This document shows positions 53,877-62,068 of a stretch of 64,000 bases of DNA, one piece after another. Under the pieces are notes generated by a model. That model was not told where the DNA came from, ran no database searches, and saw nothing but the letters and a program-made list of their open reading frames with translations. The translations under genes were made by a program, and so were the position numbers. The stretch comes from B46-G9 sp964548365 (GTDB lineage: Bacteria > Desulfobacterota > DSM-4660 > Desulfatiglandales > Desulfatiglandaceae): NCBI GenBank assembly GCA_964548365.1, contig CAZJRD010000005.1, positions 57,007 to 121,006 on the forward strand, read 5' to 3'. How positions within the stretch are numbered: the stretch's first letter is position 1; the number at the start of each line of letters is the position of its first letter.

Positions 53877-53909
53877 CCCAGGTCGAGAACATCGGTCTGG
53901 GTTTTTTTT
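53877..53909 (+). terminator. Intrinsic terminator of the cobalamin riboswitch
   Basis: A 10-bp stem CCCAGGTCGA / TCGGTCTGGG (two G-U pairs) with loop GAACA is followed by eight T residues (53902-53909). It lies 66 nt after the aptamer and is the likely attenuator of the expression platform. Confidence 0.85.
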
Positions 53910-54109
53910 GGGAAAATCCAGTCCATTGATTCGCGAGTACGCTAACGCATTAGAACGGTGACCAAAATATGGTTTTTAGGAAAGGCAGGGGATCGGGGTT
54001 TTCCCGGAGCGGCGTCATGTCTCTCTGGAATCCCGCCACAGGCGGGAGAAGGGACGACATCCGCAGTGAGCGGGGCCATGGAGGGCGAAGAGAACGTAGC
54101 GGAGGGAAT
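53910..54109. other. Leader between riboswitch terminator and btuF
   Basis: There is no separate gene. It contains a hairpin TCCCGCC-ACA-GGCGGGA at 54031-54047 within text that looks like a dispersed repeat. The upstream extension of the btuF frame through this stretch is judged not to be translated. Confidence 0.5.
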
Positions 54110-55051
54110 ATGCCGGTTCCCTGCCGAAAAATCGTGCGAGCGTGTTTTGCCCTGGCATGGAGCCTTCTGGTGTTCGGCGCAGCCCCCTGTTTCGGGAGGG
54201 TTTTTCATGACGCTCTCGACCGGGCGGTGATCCTGCAGTCATCGCCCCGAAGAATTGTATCCCTGGCACCCAATATCACGGAGATTCTCTATTACCTGGG
54301 GCTTGGTGACCGTGTTGCGGGGGTGACCCGGTACAGCTACTATCCCCCGGAAGCCATGAAAAAGCCGAAAGTGGGAAGCTACATCAGGGTGAACGCGGAG
54401 AAGATCATTGAGCTCAAGCCGGACCTGGTCCTGGGAACAATGGACGGAAACAGCCGCAATGTGGTCGCATTGCTTGCACGTGCCGGAATCCAGGTCTATG
54501 TGGTCAATCCCAGGACGATCAGAGAGACCATATCCACGATCGCTGCCATTGCAGAGGTGTGCGGTATCGCTGCAAAAGGACGGAACCTGGTCGCGGCCCT
54601 GACCGAGCGTTTCGAGGAGGTGGTGAGAAAGACCAAAGGACTCAGGCGACCCAGAGTATTCCTTGAGATCAATCTAAAGCCAATAATGACGGTGAACAGG
54701 CATACTATACATAATGATGTGATCCGGTTGGCAGGAGGTATGAATATAGCTGCGGACCTCTTTCCAACCTACCCGAGGATAAACAGGGAAGAGGTCATCG
54801 CCTGTAACCCGGAAGTGATCATCATCTCTTCCATGGAACGGGGCGGGCGTTTTGAAAAGGCCCGGCAGGAATGGCTGCAATGGCCGAGCATTCCCGCGGT
54901 CAGGAACAGGAAAGTCTACCTGATTGATTCGGACCTTATTGACAGACCTTCTCCTCGTATCATCAGGGGGCTCGAGATTATGGCCGGGCTTATTCATCCT
55001 GAGGTGAAGTGGGATGGCGGCCGGAAAGCGGAAAACAATGACTCCAATTAA
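54110..55051 (+). CDS. btuF: Periplasmic cobalamin-binding protein (BtuF-like)
   Basis: The 313-residue class III substrate-binding protein has a signal peptide (RKIVRACFALAWSLLVFGAA) and then RRIVSLAPNITEILYYLGLG, typical of BtuF/FecB proteins. The start was set at 54110 with GGAGGG just upstream. The cobalamin riboswitch ahead of it and btuC/btuD behind it support B12 or a corrinoid as ligand. Confidence 0.88.
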   Translation: MPVPCRKIVRACFALAWSLLVFGAAPCFGRVFHDALDRAVILQSSPRRIVSLAPNITEILYYLGLGDRVAGVTRYSYYPPEAMKKPKVGSYIRVNAEKIIELKPDLVLGTMDGNSRNVVALLARAGIQVYVVNPRTIRETISTIAAIAEVCGIAAKGRNLVAALTERFEEVVRKTKGLRRPRVFLEINLKPIMTVNRHTIHNDVIRLAGGMNIAADLFPTYPRINREEVIACNPEVIIISSMERGGRFEKARQEWLQWPSIPAVRNRKVYLIDSDLIDRPSPRIIRGLEIMAGLIHPEVKWDGGRKAENNDSN

Positions 55052-55070
55052 CCGCCAAGAGGAGATGAGA

Positions 55071-56093
55071 ATGGAGGCAAGGCCTCTCACGGGGGCGAAG
55101 GTTGTAAAGACATGCATGGTTCTCACAGTCCTCCTGGTCCTCACGGTTATTCTGGCAACAATGATTGGTACGGCCACAGTTACCTGGAGCCAGTTGTGGA
55201 ATGTGCTCTTTGGGAATAGCGCGGCAACGGACCCTGCCAGACTCGTCATTTTTCGTATACGCCTCCCAAGGATTATCCTGGCAGGTCTCGTTGGATTTTC
55301 TCTCTCGCTCGGTGGAGTGGTCTTCCAGGCTCTCCTCAGGAATCCTCTTGCAGACCCGTTTATCCTGGGAGTATCCAGCGGGTCGGCTTTCGGCGCGGTG
55401 CTTGGCATTATGCTCGGTTTCGGTTTCACTTTCGGAATTCCCTCCCTGGCATTCGGGGGCGCCCTGCTCACCATGTACCTGGTACTCGTTCTCGGGCGGA
55501 AAAATATCGGGATGGAATCATCCACGATCATCCTGGCAGGGGTCATCATCAACGCGTTTTTCACGGCGGTCATCATGTTTTTTATCGCGACGGCCGTTGA
55601 TGACAGGCTCCATACCATGCTCTTCTGGCTTTACGGTGACCTGAGCCAGAGCAGGTTTGGAGAGCTGGTAATCGCGGGCCCTGCGGTAGTTGTGGGCTTT
55701 GTCATTCTTTACTGCTTCGGGAAGCACCTGAACCTGATAACAGCAGGAGAAGAGGCAGCACTCCACCTGGGGGTGGACGTAGGCAAGGCGAAACTGATCT
55801 GTTTCCTGGTGGTTTCGCTCGTGGTCGGCCTGGTGGTTGCCTTTTCAGGACTCATTGGTTTTGTGGGCCTGGTCATCCCCCACCTGTGTCGAATGCTGTT
55901 TGGATCCGATCACCGGCTCCTGATGCCGACTTCGGCTTTGGGGGGAGCGATCTTCCTTATCGCGGCGGATACCCTCGCCAGGACCGTTATTTCACCTTCG
56001 GAGCTGCCCGTTGGGGTCATCACGGCATTTCTGGGTGCACCGTTTTTTATCTATCTTCTCAGAAAAAGGGGAAGTCGATGGACAGGGTCATGA
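55071..56093 (+). CDS. btuC: Cobalamin ABC transporter permease (FecCD family)
   Basis: The 340-residue permease has about ten transmembrane helices and FecCD-family segments LPRIILAGLVGFSLSLGGVV and GLIGFVGLVIPHLCRMLFG. The start was set at 55071 because AAGAGGAG precedes it at good spacing; the frame is open from 55014, inside btuF. It overlaps btuD by 16 nt. Confidence 0.9.
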   Translation: MEARPLTGAKVVKTCMVLTVLLVLTVILATMIGTATVTWSQLWNVLFGNSAATDPARLVIFRIRLPRIILAGLVGFSLSLGGVVFQALLRNPLADPFILGVSSGSAFGAVLGIMLGFGFTFGIPSLAFGGALLTMYLVLVLGRKNIGMESSTIILAGVIINAFFTAVIMFFIATAVDDRLHTMLFWLYGDLSQSRFGELVIAGPAVVVGFVILYCFGKHLNLITAGEEAALHLGVDVGKAKLICFLVVSLVVGLVVAFSGLIGFVGLVIPHLCRMLFGSDHRLLMPTSALGGAIFLIAADTLARTVISPSELPVGVITAFLGAPFFIYLLRKRGSRWTGS

Positions 56094-56854
56094 ACCTGGA
56101 CCGGGTGGGATATCGCTATGGTTCCCACTGGGCGCTCCGCGGCGTATCCATGGAGATAGGCGCGGGAGAACTGGTGGGGATCCTCGGGCCCAACGGGTCC
56201 GGGAAAACCACGTTGCTCAAGGTCGCGGACAGAATTCTGGATGCCCATGAAGGAACTTTGTCGCTCAGGGGTCAGCCCATCCAGGCCTACAACAGGACCG
56301 CCCTTGCAAGGGAGATAGCCATGGTCCCCCAGGAAAATCACTTTCAGTTCGTTTTTTCCTGCCTGGAAGTGGTCCTTATGGGGCGTTTTGCGCACATGGG
56401 ATTGTTCCAATTTGAAGGGGAGCGTGATATGGCAGTGGCGCTTGAGGCAATGGAAGCCGCCCACTGCGCGGATCTTGCTCAACGGCCGATCAATCAGCTG
56501 TCCGGGGGGGAAAAACAGCGGGTCCTGCTCGCACGGGCCCTTGCCCAGGAACCGGGGCTTGTATTGCTGGATGAACCGACTTCTTTTCTGGATCTTCGAT
56601 TCAAAAAGGAAATTTTTGAGCTTCTCTCTTCCTTGAAAAAAGAACGGGGCCTCAGCCTAATGATTGTTTCCCATGATATTGATCTGTCTGCCCGGTACTG
56701 TGACAGGATTGTTCTCCTGGACAGGGGAAAAGTGTATGCGGAGGGCACCCCCGGGGAGGTCCTGACCGCGCGAAACGTGGAGGCGGTCTACGGGTGTCCG
56801 GTCTCCGTGGACAATAACCCTGCCACCGGCACCCCCCGGGTAAGCATCATCTAG
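56078..56854 (+). CDS. btuD: Cobalamin ABC transporter ATPase
   Basis: The 258-residue ABC ATPase has Walker A GPNGSGKT at 37-44, signature LSGGEKQRVLLA and Walker B LVLLDEPTSFLD. It energises the BtuCDF importer. Start ATG 56078 lies inside the end of btuC with AGGGGAAG upstream. Confidence 0.9.
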   Translation: MDRVMNLDRVGYRYGSHWALRGVSMEIGAGELVGILGPNGSGKTTLLKVADRILDAHEGTLSLRGQPIQAYNRTALAREIAMVPQENHFQFVFSCLEVVLMGRFAHMGLFQFEGERDMAVALEAMEAAHCADLAQRPINQLSGGEKQRVLLARALAQEPGLVLLDEPTSFLDLRFKKEIFELLSSLKKERGLSLMIVSHDIDLSARYCDRIVLLDRGKVYAEGTPGEVLTARNVEAVYGCPVSVDNNPATGTPRVSII

Positions 56855-56920
56855 TCTAGATGAAACACCTTCACCACTGGTGGAGGTCAAGGGGATAGGT
56901 TATACTAAGTGGTTAGGGAG

Positions 56921-57085
56921 AAAACCTTTTTTCCGTTCCAAGGCTCTGGGCTGGTCTTTTGAGTGACTTATCAGCGTGGGATAGCTACCCCCTCCGCATT
57001 CTCGACTTCGTCGAGCTGCGGGTTCCCCCACTGATAAGTCACGAAAAGACAGCGTCCTCTCACCGGTCACTTGAAAAGAGGCTTT
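56921..57085. repeat. Nested-palindrome repeat, family 1, copy D
   Basis: Core GAGTGACTTATC / GATAAGTCACGAAAA with apex hairpin CTCGAC (57001-57006) / GTCGAG (57010-57015), closely matching copy B inside but with diverged outer arms. It lies between btuD and exbB. Confidence 0.8.
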
Positions 57086-57150
57086 CTCCCTCTGCCTCTC
57101 TCGGGGATGCTTCGGAATAGTTCTCGGTCGCCAGGGAGGGTATTCACAAT

Positions 57151-57295
57151 GAAATCCAAATGTCTCAATGACAAATTACATTCCGCAGATTGACGCTGAG
57201 ATTGTCACAAACAGCCATTTATGGATGGAAGCTAATTGATTCATTTGAAATTTGACATTGATTTGGAATTTGAGCTTTGGATTTTGGCATTGAAC
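57151..57295. repeat. AAATG/TCAAA inverted repeat, family 2, copy 3
   Basis: Arms GAAATCCAAATGTCTCAATG and TTTGAGCTTTGGATTTTGG enclose a centre that includes GCCATTTATGGATGG, the core of the inverted repeat near 47214. It lies upstream of exbB. Confidence 0.7.
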
Positions 57296-57386
57296 AGATG
57301 TCCACATATTGGCTTGTGCGACGTTTTTCGGGAAATTCGAACGCAAATCTTGGGTGCATAGTTCCATGAATGAAGGGGTAGAAACC

Positions 57387-58013
57387 ATGATGAATCTGTT
57401 TGTAAAGGGCGGACCCGTGATGTATCCGCTCCTTGTATGTTCCATTATCGCCATGACCGTGGTGATTGAACGATTGCTGTTCTGGCTCAGGGAAGACACG
57501 AGGCGGGATCGGTCCCTGGTGGACCGCGTGCTCACTTTGTGCCAGAAAGGGGAGTGGGATGGCGTCAGGGAGATTGTATCCGTATCAAGGGATTACGTTA
57601 TCAGGATCCTGGTCACGGGGATACTGCATCGCGAATTTTCCATGGTCAAGGCAATGGAATCGGCGGCGGCCGATGAAATGAAGCGCATGCGGCGATTCAT
57701 GGCAGTCCTTGACACCATGATCACCGTGGCCCCGCTCCTAGGTATCTTCGGGACGGTCCTCGGTATTATCTCATCCTTTGATCTCCTGGGTACGGCGGGA
57801 ATCGCCCACCCCCAAGCCGTCACCGCCGGTATCGCCCAGGCCCTGATTACCACTGCCGCCGGGCTCGCCATCGCCATCCTGTCGGTATTCCCCTATAATT
57901 ATTTCAATACCCGGGTGGAAAACGCGGCGATGATCATTGAAAAGTATGCCACCAGCCTGGAGATCGTGTACGAAAAATTGAAACAGGACGACAGGGAGGG
58001 AGGTAGGCTGTAG
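57387..58013 (+). CDS. exbB: ExbB/TolQ-type proton channel protein
   Basis: The 208-residue inner-membrane protein has three transmembrane helices and the MotA/TolQ/ExbB segment APLLGIFGTVLGIISSF near residue 112, followed by ITTAAGLAIAI. With ExbD and TonB it couples the proton gradient to outer-membrane transport. The start was set at 57387 with AAGGGGTAG upstream; earlier starts are open. A hairpin TTTAGGCTGTA/TACAGCCTAAA (58017-58049) follows the stop without a T-tract. Confidence 0.88.
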   Translation: MMNLFVKGGPVMYPLLVCSIIAMTVVIERLLFWLREDTRRDRSLVDRVLTLCQKGEWDGVREIVSVSRDYVIRILVTGILHREFSMVKAMESAAADEMKRMRRFMAVLDTMITVAPLLGIFGTVLGIISSFDLLGTAGIAHPQAVTAGIAQALITTAAGLAIAILSVFPYNYFNTRVENAAMIIEKYATSLEIVYEKLKQDDREGGRL

Positions 58014-58069
58014 GAATTTAGGCTGTAATATTGGAGTCTACAGCCTAAATCCTGCCTTGGATAAACCGA

Positions 58070-58232
58070 AAAATGACAAATGTCAAAGCTCAAATGCCAA
58101 GTGAAATCCAAATGCCTCAATGACAAAACGTATCCCGGTCACCTGTCTGCTGAAGCAACAGGCAACAGAGTAACCGAGAGCGATGCGAACTTCTCGTTCA
58201 TTTGGTCATTTGATATTTGACATTCAATACGG
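58070..58232. repeat. AAATG/TCAAA inverted repeat, family 2, copy 4
   Basis: The left arm AAATGACAAATGTCAAAGC and the right arm TTTGGTCATTTGATATTTG flank a unique centre. It separates exbB from exbD, which would otherwise be adjacent. Confidence 0.7.
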
Positions 58233-58305
58233 TCGCCACAAAAATATTGTGCTCGTTTCGAACACAAATTTACTTATAAGGTGCTAAACAACCTGTATCG
58301 TTGTC

Positions 58306-58716
58306 ATGAAAATATATCGACCACAACAGAAAAAGGCACGTATTGAGATGCTGCCCCTCATTGACATCGTCTTTCTCCTGCTGGTCTTTTTTATCTATGC
58401 AATGCTCTCCATGGCCGTGCACCGGGGACTTCCTGTGCGGCTTCCGACCTCCACCACGGCAAAGGTGAACAAGCAGTTGATTCTCTCGGTCACGATCAAG
58501 GCCGATGGCCGTGTTTTTGTGAACAAGGAGGAGGTGACCGGGGAGAGCCTGGTTGACACGTTACGAAGAAAAGCTGCAGGTGAATCTGAAGCTGGAGTCC
58601 TTCTTTTCGCGGATCGCGGGCTTTCCTACCAGCGATTGTTCCATGTGTTGGACCAGATCAGGATGGCGGGTTTGACAAGGATTTCTCTTCAGGCCGAGGC
58701 GGAGCAACCAAGATGA
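58306..58716 (+). CDS. exbD: ExbD/TolR-type biopolymer transport protein
   Basis: The 136-residue protein has a single N-terminal transmembrane helix with the functional aspartate in MLPLIDIVFLLLVFF and a periplasmic domain ending in LTRISLQAE. It works with ExbB and TonB. Its 3' end overlaps tonB by 4 nt (ATGA). Confidence 0.9.
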   Translation: MKIYRPQQKKARIEMLPLIDIVFLLLVFFIYAMLSMAVHRGLPVRLPTSTTAKVNKQLILSVTIKADGRVFVNKEEVTGESLVDTLRRKAAGESEAGVLLFADRGLSYQRLFHVLDQIRMAGLTRISLQAEAEQPR

Positions 58717-59561
58717 AAAGATTGCTCCTGGCAGGGCTCATGGCCGCAGGAATTCATGTAGTGCTGTTGAGCAGTGGCGCCGGATGGTTTTCGGGAACGA
58801 TCCATAGAGCGGCTCATGATCGTGCCCTGAGCCTGACGCTTGTTTCCGTGAAACCGGTGCCCAGCCCTGAAGCAACCGTCAGAAAAAAGGCTGCGGAAAT
58901 CGGAAAAACGACCCCGGCAGCACCTCGGAAAACCGAACGTAAACCACCCCGGAAGCCAACACCCGTTTTAAAGACAAAACCGCCTCGCAGGGTCAGCCCG
59001 CGCCCGAAACCGAAAGAAGAGCCAACGCCTGTTCCTGCCCCTCGTAAACCTGAAATATTATCACACCGGACCGTTCCCGTGCCGAATGCAATAAGCGAAG
59101 AGAAAAGGAGCAGCCGGAGCGTGAAGGAAGAAAAAGCGGCCCACTCCGAACAGGCTCAAGAAAGCAGGCCTGTTAGTGAGGAAATCGTGCGGGATGCCTT
59201 AACCGAGTATCCTGGTCAAGGGCCTGGAATACCGGAACAGGGTCCGTCTGCTGCCGGGACCGAACTCGGGCCATCAGGGCCGGCGGCCCAAGTGGCAATC
59301 CCTCTCTATCTGGAGAATCCCCGCCCGAAATATCCGGAACTGGCAAGGCGCCGCAGGTTTCAGGGGACCGTAATAGTAGAGGTTCTCGTCAAGAAGGACG
59401 GAAGAGCAGGGGATGTAAGGGTCTCAAGGTCGAGCGGCCACCCGAGCCTCGACAGGGCCGCACTGGCGGCCGTCAGGAAGTGGCTTTTCAAACCCGGATC
59501 AGAGAATGGAACGGTTGTGGACATGCGGGTGAAAATCCCCATTCGTTTTCAGCTGAATTAG
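58713..59561 (+). CDS. tonB: TonB energy-transducing protein
   Basis: The 282-residue protein has an N-terminal anchor helix at about 4-22, a long Pro/Lys/Arg-rich region at about 60-125 and a C-terminal TonB domain at about 200-282 (YPELARRRRFQGTVIVEVL, PSLDRAALAAVRKW). It transmits energy to the receptor encoded next. It overlaps exbD by 4 nt. Confidence 0.9.
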   Translation: MKRLLLAGLMAAGIHVVLLSSGAGWFSGTIHRAAHDRALSLTLVSVKPVPSPEATVRKKAAEIGKTTPAAPRKTERKPPRKPTPVLKTKPPRRVSPRPKPKEEPTPVPAPRKPEILSHRTVPVPNAISEEKRSSRSVKEEKAAHSEQAQESRPVSEEIVRDALTEYPGQGPGIPEQGPSAAGTELGPSGPAAQVAIPLYLENPRPKYPELARRRRFQGTVIVEVLVKKDGRAGDVRVSRSSGHPSLDRAALAAVRKWLFKPGSENGTVVDMRVKIPIRFQLN

Positions 59562-59589
59562 ACCTTCCGACTGGCATTTCTGTTTTTCA

Positions 59590-59712
59590 ACAGATTGCGG
59601 ATTCAACCTTTCTTCTATTCGGAGTCTCTCCCGACTTTGTCGGACTTTCTCTAAAGATAAGTCACGAAAATATGGCGCTTTCTCATGAAAGTCACTTCAA
59701 GAAACGCTTTTT
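59590..59712. repeat. Nested-palindrome repeat, family 1, copy E (degenerate)
   Basis: It retains ATTCGGAGTCTC, GATAAGTCACGAAAATATGG and apex hairpin CCGAC (59631-59635) / GTCGG (59639-59643), but has lost the outer arms and one copy of the GTGACTTATC arm. It lies between tonB and the receptor gene. Confidence 0.6.
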
Positions 59713-59976
59713 TCCCGGGCACCCTTTGAGGGAACGTCTGGTGTCTGGCGCTCTGTGGAGGGGCTCTCTGGTTGGAATAAGTAAGTTATGAGGATTCTAA
59801 GAAAGGAATAGGCTGATAAATAATTGGTGTTGACAATAAGGTGGATAAAGTAGTAAGTATTACCGAAACTTTCTAGTAGGGTTCTCGAGGCACAAATCGT
59901 GAGCAGGCGAGAAGTCCAAGGACGGACTTCATACGATTCTATCAAAAGGAGTTCGGTGAGGAAAGGAGAAAAGGAG
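59713..59976. other. Leader region of the TonB-dependent receptor
   Basis: There is no gene here. A TTGACA lies near 59831 with only a weak -10 after it, and a hairpin GAAGTCC/GGACTTC is at about 59911-59930. No second cobalamin riboswitch core was found. Confidence 0.4.
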
Positions 59977-61974
59977 ATGCGAATGAGGTTTCGAAAATGG
60001 CTCGTACTTGGGTTGATATGTTCCGCAGCAGGGATGATGATCACAAACAGGCCTGCAACCGCCTCGGAACAGGGCGAAGATGAGAGCGTATATACGTTGG
60101 GAGAGGTGGTGGTAACGGCGAAGCAGGGCGTTGCCGAATCAGTCGGAACGGTCCGAGAAGTTTCGGCAGACGAAATAAAGGCCAGTGGCGCGAGGAACCT
60201 GGCCGAGGCCGTGAAGCTCCTGCCCGGAGTACAGGTGAGGGTCGGACCGAGGGGAGAGTCTTTCATAGACCTCCGGGGCTTCCGCTCCCGGCACGTCCTC
60301 CTCCTCCTGGATGGCATTCCTTTCAATTCTACCTTTGACGGGCAGTTTAATGCATCCACCGTTCCCGTGGAAAATATCGCGAAGATAAAGGTGTCCTACG
60401 GCATCCACTCGGTTCTTTACGACCAGGGAGGACTGGGCGGCGTGATAAATATCATAACAAAGAAGGGGACCAAAGGCCTTCACGGGCAGGCATCGGGGGA
60501 AGCAGCCGATCGAGGCACGGGCTTGGGACGTGCCTCGATCTCCGGCGGCAAGGACGGGATGGATTTTTTTCTGAGCGGCAGCAGTCTGAGGAGTGACGGT
60601 TACCGGATGTCGAACAAATTTGATCCCACTTCTGAGGAGGACGGGGGGCTCAGGGAAAACAGCGACAGGAGGCAGGACAATCTGTTCGCCAATATGGGGT
60701 TTGCTCCAAACGACCGGTGCAGTGTAGGGGCGGTTTTCAATTATTCCAGCGGGGAGTACGGGATACCATCGAGCGTGATCAACGACAAGAAGGACCCCTT
60801 TGCCCAGACGCCCAAGTATGAGCGAATCGATGGATATAATAAGGCGTCGTTCCAGGTGTCAGGGAGATATGACCTGCCGGGACCGGTGGAGCTTCGGTCC
60901 TGGTTTTATGTCAACAGGATGTCCCAACTGGAGAATCAGTATGATGATTCGTCATACACGACACAGACCCGAAAAGGGTCTTTCCATGAGAAGACAGAAA
61001 ACACGATCAAGGGACTAACGCTGCAGGGGAAAGTGGACCTGAAATCGGCCGGTGTTCTTACGGTGGGGCTCAATGGGCGCAGGGATGATTGGGACGTTGG
61101 AGGCTGGACGGCTGTTAAAACCAATTCGTTTGAGTCGCTTGACCAGCAAAATGATGTGGAATATTATTCCACTGCCCTGCAATACGAGGTATCTCCTTTG
61201 CAAAAGACCGGTCTCGTGCTAGGCTATAATTACCACTGGTTCAAGAAGGATGGAGGCGAGGGGGATTCCCGCCCGAGTTTCATGCTGGGGGCTCACTATG
61301 ATCCACTGCAGGGGACGAGGATCAGGGCCTCGGCGGCGAGGACGATTCGATTCCCTTCGGTCCAGCAGCTGTATGACCCGGAAAGCGGCAATCCGGACCT
61401 GACGACCGAGGAATCCGACAACTACGAGATTGGGATGGACCAGGAATTGCCTTTCAAGTCCAGGGCGAGTCTGACGGGGTTTCTGAGCGATGTGAGGGAT
61501 TACATTGAAAAGAATGATGCCACGAACCTGTACGAGAACAATCAGAAATATCGTTTCAAAGGGATTGAAGTGAGTGTTGAAAACCGCTTCTTCGAGGCCC
61601 TTTACCTGAAGGTCGGCTATACGTACATGCAAACCAAAGATCTTTCGGCGGGGACGGAAGTGGATCAACTGCAGTATCGTCCCCGGGACAAGGTCGCCTT
61701 TGAAGTCCGCTATCGCTTTCCTTTTGACCTTTCCGTGTACGCCGATATGCTCTATGTCGCGAATCAATACTACTACTCGAAAAAATCGCCGCTTATGAAA
61801 CGGAAGCTGGACGATTTTACCCTGTTCAACGTCAAGCTGAAGCAGGCACTGCTGAATGATCGAATGAGCCTGTATCTGGGTGCCAACAATCTGTTCGATC
61901 AGAACTACGAGGAGAGCTACGGGTTCCCCCAGGCGGGAAGGACCGTTTACGGCGGCGTCGAGGTCCGTTTCTGA
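59977..61974 (+). CDS. TonB-dependent outer-membrane receptor (BtuB-like)
   Basis: The 665-residue receptor has a signal peptide (WLVLGLICSAAGMMI), a TonB-box region (YTLGEVVVTA), a plug domain (ADEIKASGARNLAEAVKLLP, LRGFRSRHVLLLLDGIPF, GGVINIITKKG) and a 22-strand-type barrel ending VYGGVEVRF with terminal Phe. Its size and position suggest BtuB, but a metal-chelate or other substrate is possible because it is separated from btuFCD by exbBD-tonB and followed by an ECF transporter. Start ATG 59977 follows AAAGGAG. Confidence 0.88.
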   Translation: MRMRFRKWLVLGLICSAAGMMITNRPATASEQGEDESVYTLGEVVVTAKQGVAESVGTVREVSADEIKASGARNLAEAVKLLPGVQVRVGPRGESFIDLRGFRSRHVLLLLDGIPFNSTFDGQFNASTVPVENIAKIKVSYGIHSVLYDQGGLGGVINIITKKGTKGLHGQASGEAADRGTGLGRASISGGKDGMDFFLSGSSLRSDGYRMSNKFDPTSEEDGGLRENSDRRQDNLFANMGFAPNDRCSVGAVFNYSSGEYGIPSSVINDKKDPFAQTPKYERIDGYNKASFQVSGRYDLPGPVELRSWFYVNRMSQLENQYDDSSYTTQTRKGSFHEKTENTIKGLTLQGKVDLKSAGVLTVGLNGRRDDWDVGGWTAVKTNSFESLDQQNDVEYYSTALQYEVSPLQKTGLVLGYNYHWFKKDGGEGDSRPSFMLGAHYDPLQGTRIRASAARTIRFPSVQQLYDPESGNPDLTTEESDNYEIGMDQELPFKSRASLTGFLSDVRDYIEKNDATNLYENNQKYRFKGIEVSVENRFFEALYLKVGYTYMQTKDLSAGTEVDQLQYRPRDKVAFEVRYRFPFDLSVYADMLYVANQYYYSKKSPLMKRKLDDFTLFNVKLKQALLNDRMSLYLGANNLFDQNYEESYGFPQAGRTVYGGVEVRF

Positions 61975-62068
61975 TATTCCTGTCCGTGGAAGCCGGCAAA
62001 TATTGAACTCCGATCGTGAATTCCACCCAGCGAAAGATGCCCTCTATGGCTGCAGAAAGGCGAGATTA

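Noticed and set aside
53969..54109. N-terminal extension of the btuF frame
   Set aside because: The extension is Arg/Gly-rich, precedes the signal peptide and lies in a repeat-like leader. The ATG at 54110 has GGAGGG and puts the signal peptide at the N terminus.
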